Part shown: one piece after another, positions 59,061 through 64,000 of the stretch | Layout of the letters: each line of letters starts with the position of its first letter | Position numbering within the stretch: position 1 is the stretch's first letter | Source: an uncultured Bacteroidales bacterium | GTDB lineage: Bacteria > Bacteroidota > Bacteroidia > Bacteroidales > UBA932 | Reading direction: 5' to 3' | NCBI GenBank assembly: GCA_934725575.1 | Contig: CAKVCK010000016.1 | Location: 22,926 to 86,925, forward strand | DNA: 64,000 nucleotides | The notes under the pieces: model-generated | The model's input: only the letters and a program-made list of their open reading frames with translations | What the model was told of the DNA's origin: nothing | Databases searched by the model: none | Program-made: the position numbers and the translations under genes

Positions 59061-60821
59061 CTAAAGCAAGGATTTCCAATTCCTTGAATAGTAAGCGCGG
59101 TACAGGGAACGAAGCTCATCCTCAGCATCTTTCACCGGTTTACCCTCGGCTGAGAGCTCCGCTGTCTTTTGCAGAATCCTGTACTCAATGTCCTTGAATA
59201 TGTAGAACTGAAGCCACCAACCATCACTGTAACGCTCACGGAGTGTGGACGGATTCATCATCTTTCCATACCAGAAAGGACTCACATCGTATTTGGCGGC
59301 CACTTTCAAGGCATCCTCAGCTCCTTTCCAAAGGCCGGAAGAGACCTTCCTGAAAAGATTCGTGTAGTCCTTGTACTTCATTCCCGACACATCAATCACC
59401 TTGCAGACATCGCTGATTCCCAATTCTTTCAAAGACACGGTTGTCTCGTAGGAGCAATCACCGTCAAGGTCGTAGCGGAATGTGTCAAAGAATCCGTTGT
59501 TGTCCGTGTCAAGATATTCAACAGTCGCGAATTTCTCCGGAGCGACATTCTGGAAACGACGGTCCCATCCTTGGAAATAGTGGGTGTTCTGGTCAATGCG
59601 CCACACTCCCCTCTCGGCTCCATAAAGATGTATCCTTCCATCGAAGCCTCCTATATAAATGTCTCCACCGCCGGAAAAATCCGAATCCCATTCTCCCCTG
59701 TCACCGGCGAAGTCGGCCTGATTGTGGTTGTCAACTCCGCCTTGTTTGGATCCGACCTTGAACGCGTCCCTATCCTCATAGAGCTCAACCCTTTCCCAAC
59801 GGCCGCAGTCGTCATCCTCGTCCCAGGCGAAACGCGCCGAATCCCACTTGCCGTTCCAAGCATAATTGAAAGCGTTCTTACGGGACGGGAATATCAGTTC
59901 TGTAAGTTCCCTGACACGCGGGTCCGGGAAGAACCTGTCAGCCTCGGGAAGTCCCCGCATATTCTTGAGCGGAAAGACTTCGGAGTGATATTCAAAAGCG
60001 TTCTTTGACGAATAATGAAGTGTCATATCAAAGTCAAAGTCATTGCCGGGACAGTTGTCGTTGTCCATATCTATTCCGATGGAGAACCAGCCCATACGTC
60101 CCTGATACTGGCGTTTTGGATAACCGGCGGCCTTTGCCTCCTCTGATGCGTACGGGACATCGCAATAGCGCAGGGCTATCTCCGTAAGTCCGTCTTTATC
60201 ATAATCATAGAACAAGAAAGGATTCTCCCAGTTGTAGCGGAGATCGTAACAGTCAAGAGTCGTCCTGTGCATTTTCAGGAATGTCGAATTGCCGCTGTAG
60301 TCCGTGTAGAAGTCCGACAGTCCGTTCTTCTCCCAGCATTTGAGGGTCACAGAGTTCCAGTCAACGTAATTGAACACGCCATCGTGGTCGTCATCAATCA
60401 CAACCATATAATGCGGAGAGTTCCATTCCTTTGGACCTTTCCCGCCTACCGTGTAGTCCAGAATGAACTGAATGTCAGCCTTCCCGTCACCGTTCAAGTC
60501 AGCGTGCTTGACAATGAAATCGTATTTGCCATCAGCGTTGCGGTCAACGAGGATGCAGTCATTGACGAAATCGCCCTCATTGTCCCCGTTTTTCATATTC
60601 CCGTCATCATCAAGCCACAGAACCGGCATATTCCCATTTATGATGGTTTTGACCGCATCCTGTTTCCCGTCACCGTTGAGATCCAGTTTCTCCGGGGTGT
60701 ACCCCACAGGAGGCATAGGGAATCTGAATGGCTTGAGCTGCGTCGCGCTGTTCCAATAGTTCTGGGCACCGCAGGTGAACGACAGTGCCAATGCGCCCAG
60801 AAGCAAAACGTTTCTCTTCAT
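59061..60821 (-). CDS. Secreted protein with many DxDxDG calcium-loop repeats
   Basis: The 586-residue protein has a signal peptide (1-19, ending TCGAQ). Aspartate-rich loops of the EF-hand/dockerin or thrombospondin type recur: DLNGDGKQD (47-55), DRNADGKYD (93-101), DLNGDGKAD (108-116), DDDHDGVF (144-151), then DYDKDG, DMDNDN, DTDNNGFFD and DLDGDCSYE further on. The C-terminal 150 residues are helical and without such loops (VSPFWYGKMMNPSTLRERY, EDELRSLYRAYYSR). I cannot name the family; Ca binding is an inference from the loops. It is probably exported and surface or periplasmic. Confidence 0.75.
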   Translation of the reverse strand: MKRNVLLLGALALSFTCGAQNYWNSATQLKPFRFPMPPVGYTPEKLDLNGDGKQDAVKTIINGNMPVLWLDDDGNMKNGDNEGDFVNDCILVDRNADGKYDFIVKHADLNGDGKADIQFILDYTVGGKGPKEWNSPHYMVVIDDDHDGVFNYVDWNSVTLKCWEKNGLSDFYTDYSGNSTFLKMHRTTLDCYDLRYNWENPFLFYDYDKDGLTEIALRYCDVPYASEEAKAAGYPKRQYQGRMGWFSIGIDMDNDNCPGNDFDFDMTLHYSSKNAFEYHSEVFPLKNMRGLPEADRFFPDPRVRELTELIFPSRKNAFNYAWNGKWDSARFAWDEDDDCGRWERVELYEDRDAFKVGSKQGGVDNHNQADFAGDRGEWDSDFSGGGDIYIGGFDGRIHLYGAERGVWRIDQNTHYFQGWDRRFQNVAPEKFATVEYLDTDNNGFFDTFRYDLDGDCSYETTVSLKELGISDVCKVIDVSGMKYKDYTNLFRKVSSGLWKGAEDALKVAAKYDVSPFWYGKMMNPSTLRERYSDGWWLQFYIFKDIEYRILQKTAELSAEGKPVKDAEDELRSLYRAYYSRNWKSLL

Positions 60822-60868
60822 CAGTAAGAATAATTATATTAATCAAGTGTCATTAAAGTCCACAACGG

Positions 60869-60921
60869 AAAAACCTTGGCAAATATCAGAATATTCTTGA
60901 AGTATTCCTATTCGCCAAGGT
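60869..60921 (-). terminator. Intrinsic terminator of the downstream lipoprotein gene
   Basis: Reading the minus strand, ACCTTGGC (60921-60914) and GCCAAGGT (60880-60873) form an 8-bp stem followed by a T run (60873-60869). It terminates the lipoprotein gene ending at 60969. A second hairpin, CACGAG/CTCGTG (60933-60938 and 60954-60959), lies in front. Confidence 0.65.
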
Positions 60922-60968
60922 CAATATGCTTCCACGAGGACAATAATGAGACTCTCGTGCAAGAAGAG

Positions 60969-62210
60969 CTATGCTTTCTGGAAGTTCAGTTCGAGTTTGA
61001 ATTCCGTGGTAGCCTTCCAGATCGCCTCAAAATCCGAAGGCTTGCTGATTCCTACAAGTTCGAAAACTGCCTTGATAGTGGCCAGTTTTTGAAGTGTCTC
61101 CGGATCACCGGACGTGGCGAGTTCCTGCAGAAGCTGATCGAGAACAGGGAGAAGAGGCAAAAGCGGAGTGATGAACTTGTCACACATCTCCTTGTCAACA
61201 TAAAGGCACAAAGCGTCACCCTCATTTGTGAACCGGAACGCAAGACCTTTTGTCATAATCTCGGAAAGTGCCTCGTTCAAAGCATTGAGATCCACACCAT
61301 AGGCCCCCAAGGCGGCGAGAGCGTTGAGTATTTCCGACGGATCATAACCACCTGTCTGGGTACCATCATCCTCATTAAGGGCCGAAATGTTAGGAACTAT
61401 GTAAAGTCTGTCACCTAAAGCGTACCAGAACGCAAGGTTTGCCATCGGAGAATCCTCCCATTCAGTGTGGCTGGCGTTGAATGTGAAACTGTCACCGTCA
61501 ACACCGGGACGAAGCTCCAACAATTCCTTGATGTTAACGTCCTTGTCATCCTCATAATAACGGATAGTGATGTTCCCGTTGGCGTTGAAGGTAATCTGAT
61601 CCAGCTTATCGGCCACCACAACCCCACCGGCCGTGTTGACAAGCGTGCAAACCGTCCCGACACCAAGGTAAGAGCCGGCCTTCCAAGTCAAATGGACCGG
61701 TCCCTTCCCGCCGATGATCTTACATTTCCGTACGATGTTCCAACTGCCGGTCAATCCGGCTGAAGCCATTTCCGAGACTTCCGTGGCTGCTTTGATCTCA
61801 ATCTCTCCATCAGTGGAAATACGACCGTTTACGGTAAGATTGTATATCGATGATTTCATCTCGCCGCGAACGGTAGCGGCGATGGACGGTGGCTCAGAAA
61901 GAGTTGTCTCACCATTGAATGACCAATGGGTCTCATCATCCCTTTTAAGGGAAACCATCATATTCACATCCGAATATCCCGGGATCATCCCCATCAATGT
62001 CAGTTTGGCTTCCTTCTCATTCTGAGGCACAAGAGCGGCCGAACCGGCACTCTTGACCTCATTGACGTAAAATGAAGCCTTCCCGCTTGTCGAAGAAATC
62101 AATCCTTCAGGAATATCCTTCCATCCGTCATCGGCCTTGTCGCCGTTGCAGGAAGCGAACGCGAAAATTGACACGGCGACCGCCATTAAAGTTAACAGTC
62201 TGTTTTTCAT
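60969..62210 (-). CDS. Putative lipoprotein, DUF4925-like
   Basis: The 413-residue protein has a lipoprotein signal (MKNRLLTLMAVAVSIFAFASCNG, Cys near 21). It begins with a repeat-rich beta region (GKASFYVNEVKSAGS, EAKLTLMGMIPGYSDVNMMVSL) that resembles the calycin-like DUF4925 family of Bacteroides, and continues with a helical C terminus rich in Leu (ITPLLPLLPVLDQLLQELA). Function is unknown. ATG 62210 is preferred because the Lys-Arg then leads the signal; ATGs at 62219 and 62243 are alternatives. It follows the CNNM gene by about 40 bp. Confidence 0.75.
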   Translation of the reverse strand: MKNRLLTLMAVAVSIFAFASCNGDKADDGWKDIPEGLISSTSGKASFYVNEVKSAGSAALVPQNEKEAKLTLMGMIPGYSDVNMMVSLKRDDETHWSFNGETTLSEPPSIAATVRGEMKSSIYNLTVNGRISTDGEIEIKAATEVSEMASAGLTGSWNIVRKCKIIGGKGPVHLTWKAGSYLGVGTVCTLVNTAGGVVVADKLDQITFNANGNITIRYYEDDKDVNIKELLELRPGVDGDSFTFNASHTEWEDSPMANLAFWYALGDRLYIVPNISALNEDDGTQTGGYDPSEILNALAALGAYGVDLNALNEALSEIMTKGLAFRFTNEGDALCLYVDKEMCDKFITPLLPLLPVLDQLLQELATSGDPETLQKLATIKAVFELVGISKPSDFEAIWKATTEFKLELNFQKA

Positions 62211-62252
62211 TGTACTCATAGTCTTTTGTTTTAGAATATTCAAATAATACTG

Positions 62253-63329
62253 TCAGGAATTAGACTTAGTGTCTTCATCCTTTGGCAGCACGATTGTGCG
62301 GAAGCGCTTCTGACGGCGTTCCCAACGCTCGCGGGCAAACTGCTGCATATCAGTGGCCTGGTCGTTCTCATCGATGATCTCCAGACCGAGAATCGTCTCG
62401 ATGATGTCCTCAAGGGTGATGATGCCCTGGAAACAGCCATATTCATCAATGATGAGGCCGATCTGTTCGTGCTTCTTGAGCAGTTCCTCCCAGATGTGGC
62501 CGCAGGAGTCCTCCTCCGTGAAGAAGGAGATCGGGCGCTTCAGTTCCACGAGACGCTTGTCGAACTCATCGTCCGCCAGTCCCTCAAGCGCGTCACTCAG
62601 AAGGATATAGCCGGTGATATATTCAGGAGAGTCCCCATAGACCGGAATCCTTGAGAAATGCAGGTAGGTTTCGTTCTTGTAGAAATTCTTCAGGGACATA
62701 TTTTCCTGCGCTGTCATCGCCACTATTCTCGGAGTCATCACATCGCAGGCCTTGACGTTGTCAAGTTTCATAATGTTCTGGATGACCTTGTTCTCATCGG
62801 AGTCGATCACACCTTCCTCCGCACCGATATTGGCCATCGCCGTCACCTCTTCCCTGCTGACGGTCGCCTCGTCATCATCCTTGGTCATAAGATTGGTGAT
62901 CAACCGGACCATTATCACAAGCGGCCACATAAGAACTGACAGGAATGATATGGCCGATGTCACAAAGCCCATAAGGTTCTTCCAATATGAAGTTCCGATG
63001 GTTTTAGGAACTATCTCGGAGAAGACCAGCACAAGCAATGTAGTCATCGCGGAGATGATTCCAAACCAGGTGCTGCCAAACAGGATGGTAGCCTGCCGTC
63101 CCACAGCCGCCGCACCCAACGTGTTGGCGATAGTGTTCAACGACAGAATAGCCGCCAGAGGCCTGTCCGGATCCGATTTGAACTTAAGGAACTTCTCCGC
63201 CGGCTTGTACCCCTGCTCCTTCCTCATTGTGATGTAAGAGAGCGGAGTTGACATCAACACCGATTCCAGAAGCGAACAAAGGAACGACACACCAAGCGTC
63301 CCCAGCATATAAACTATAAGCAGAGCCAT
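62253..63329 (-). CDS. CNNM/HlyC-CorC family transporter with CBS pair
   Basis: The 358-residue membrane protein has a CNNM (DUF21) domain of about four helices (MALLIVYMLGTLGVSFLCSLLESVLMS, SLNTIANTLGAAAVGRQA, LLVLVFSEIVPKTIG) and two CBS domains (DVMTPRIVAMTAQ, LIIDEYGCFQGIITLEDIIETILG). It ends before the CorC_HlyC domain, so it is shorter than the usual 430 residues. Related proteins export Mg2+ or Co2+. It is co-directional with the DUF4925-like gene. Confidence 0.9.
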   Translation of the reverse strand: MALLIVYMLGTLGVSFLCSLLESVLMSTPLSYITMRKEQGYKPAEKFLKFKSDPDRPLAAILSLNTIANTLGAAAVGRQATILFGSTWFGIISAMTTLLVLVFSEIVPKTIGTSYWKNLMGFVTSAISFLSVLMWPLVIMVRLITNLMTKDDDEATVSREEVTAMANIGAEEGVIDSDENKVIQNIMKLDNVKACDVMTPRIVAMTAQENMSLKNFYKNETYLHFSRIPVYGDSPEYITGYILLSDALEGLADDEFDKRLVELKRPISFFTEEDSCGHIWEELLKKHEQIGLIIDEYGCFQGIITLEDIIETILGLEIIDENDQATDMQQFARERWERRQKRFRTIVLPKDEDTKSNS

Positions 63330-63351
63330 ATAGGTTTTCAGTTAATTCTTA

Positions 63352-63359
63352 CAAATATA
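63352..63359 (-). promoter_or_regulatory. Candidate -7 box of the CNNM gene
   Basis: CAAATATA reads TATATTTG toward the CNNM gene, 23 bp before its ATG. Confidence 0.45.
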
Positions 63360-63636
63360 GCATAAATTTCCTCTTTCCTACCAAAATACTGACACACGCT
63401 TTGTAAAAATCCTGTATGATGGCAACAACTCTTATTTACGCCGGAAACCTCACTCCAACATTTCCACCGATTTCAGATCCCCCTATAGATAGCAAAGCTG
63501 CTCTTAGAGGCATATTGGCTGAATATATAGCATATCTTTCCCAATGTTTTTCACCCCATCCAAGCTCTCATAGCCTTAAGCAATATAATGGACTGAATGT
63601 GATTCGCAAAAATCAGTTCCTTTTCTATAATGAATT
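63360..63636. other. AT-rich stretch without credible gene
   Basis: About 280 bp between the CNNM promoter and the TonB-like remnant. An open plus-strand frame (63416-63796) runs across it but is antisense to the TonB domain and shows no family resemblance. I tried the minus strand and met stops in all frames I followed. Confidence 0.5.
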
Positions 63637-63960
63637 TTATTCGTTTTCTAAAATGAGGCGACAAGTTACAGGAACCAACTTACCATCATTCCTGCCTGGT
63701 ATCCAATTAGGCGATGACTCAACTATTTTTTTTATCATTTTATTGAGAGCATTGTCTTTTCCTTTGACGATTTTTACGTTTGTGACATTACCATAAACCG
63801 AAACTGTAAAATCCACTACAACACTTTCTAAAAATGCATCAGCTCCCACCATTCCTTTAACCCACTCTGAAAATTTATCTATGGAACCGCCCTTAAAAGT
63901 AGGATTAATTTGAACCTTACCATATACAATACTTCGGTAAAAATTTACCGTACTAAAAAG
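63637..63960 (-). pseudogene. 5'-truncated TonB C-terminal domain remnant
   Basis: Reading the minus strand gives 107 codons with the pattern of the Bacteroidota TonB C-terminal domain: VQINPTFKGGSIDKFSEWV, VVVDFTVSVYGNVTNVKIVKG, then SSPNWIPGRNDGKLVPVTC and RLILENE. No ATG, GTG or TTG precedes the domain in frame and a stop lies at 63961-63963. An internal ATG at 63852 would lose the first third of the domain. The gene has thus lost its N-terminal part, or the start is non-canonical. The surrounding DNA is AT-rich compared with neighbours. Confidence 0.65.
63935..63950. repeat. Palindrome at the 5' edge of the TonB remnant
   Basis: CGGTAAA-AA-TTTACCG is a perfect 7+7 palindrome beside the in-frame stop of the remnant. 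It may be an old insertion or recombination point or a promoter-proximal operator. Confidence 0.4.
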
Positions 63961-64000
63961 TTAAACAATGGAAGCCGGGTGACCGGTTCCGCTATATAAA

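Noticed and set aside
63416..63796. Open plus-strand frame of 126 codons at the right edge
   Set aside because: It is antisense to a recognisable TonB C-terminal domain, lies in AT-rich DNA and shows no family pattern; its C-terminal part is a low-complexity hydrophobic run expected from the opposite strand.
1..64000. tRNA, rRNA, CRISPR arrays, riboswitches and transposases
   Set aside because: Gaps of over 150 bp were read for T-loop sequences, spaced repeats and transposase motifs, and none were found; short or divergent RNAs could still be missed.

Overview
The window reads as a contiguous piece of chromosome from a member of the Bacteroidales (phylum Bacteroidota). The evidence is the promoter style (repeated TAnnTTTG -7 boxes ahead of transcription units), the absence of Shine-Dalgarno sequences, and lineage-typical genes: a TamL-like Omp85 lipoprotein, a PorT-like outer membrane barrel, a Big_5 lipoprotein, a DUF2807 protein, pyrophosphate-type phosphofructokinase, a short arginine decarboxylase and a cysteate-synthase-like enzyme. 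Coding DNA is of intermediate GC and the intergenic DNA is strongly AT-rich. Genus cannot be fixed by eye. Almost everything is housekeeping or envelope biology. No tRNA, rRNA, CRISPR array, integrase or transposase was seen.

Layout. 1-9.6 kb (mostly +): 3' part of a cell-wall amidase, dnaA, pepD, rpe, divergent birA, then an overlapping rsfS-ftsH-cdsA-psd cluster. 9.6-18.9 kb (-): a tight operon ligA, yihY, spoT, Big_5 lipoprotein, PorT-like barrel, ispG. 19-27 kb: pfp (+) facing a GH13 amylase and an unusual receiver/PEP-synthase-like ATP-grasp protein, then speA-like and an SpoU methyltransferase (-). 27-32 kb: TamL (+), a NagX-like membrane acyltransferase (-) and a divergent GH18 lipoprotein (+). 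32-43 kb: fprA-nptA-rlmD (-), rarA, a Ca/Na antiporter and cysteate synthase (+), a pair of mirror-image hairpins, an acyltransferase and queA (-). 43.3-46.7 kb: a 480-bp AT-rich region with repeated operator-like motifs, an XRE regulator, pyrD and cinA (+). 46.7-54.9 kb (-): valS, YbgC thioesterase, tatA, tatC, ABC-F, DUF2807, M19 dipeptidase. 55-59 kb (+): DUF3467, kdsC, maf, a lipoprotein, a PagL-like deacylase and a solitary PAS protein. 59-63.3 kb (-): a secreted Asp-rich protein, a lipoprotein and a CNNM/CBS protein. The right edge holds a 5'-truncated TonB C-terminal domain in AT-rich, apparently decayed DNA.

The genes form several themes: envelope lipids and LPS (cdsA, psd, kdsC, PagL-like, acyltransferase, possibly sulfonolipid precursor), outer membrane assembly and export (TamL, PorT-like, TatAC), stringent response and translation (spoT, rsfS, rlmD, queA, valS, ABC-F), and replication or repair (dnaA, ligA, rarA). 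The most unusual signals are non-coding: the mirror hairpins at 40.5-40.8 kb, the operator array before the XRE gene, intrinsic terminators buried inside the 3' ends of opposing genes, and a palindromic repeat absorbed in frame into the GH13 gene. I found no clearly new multi-gene system.
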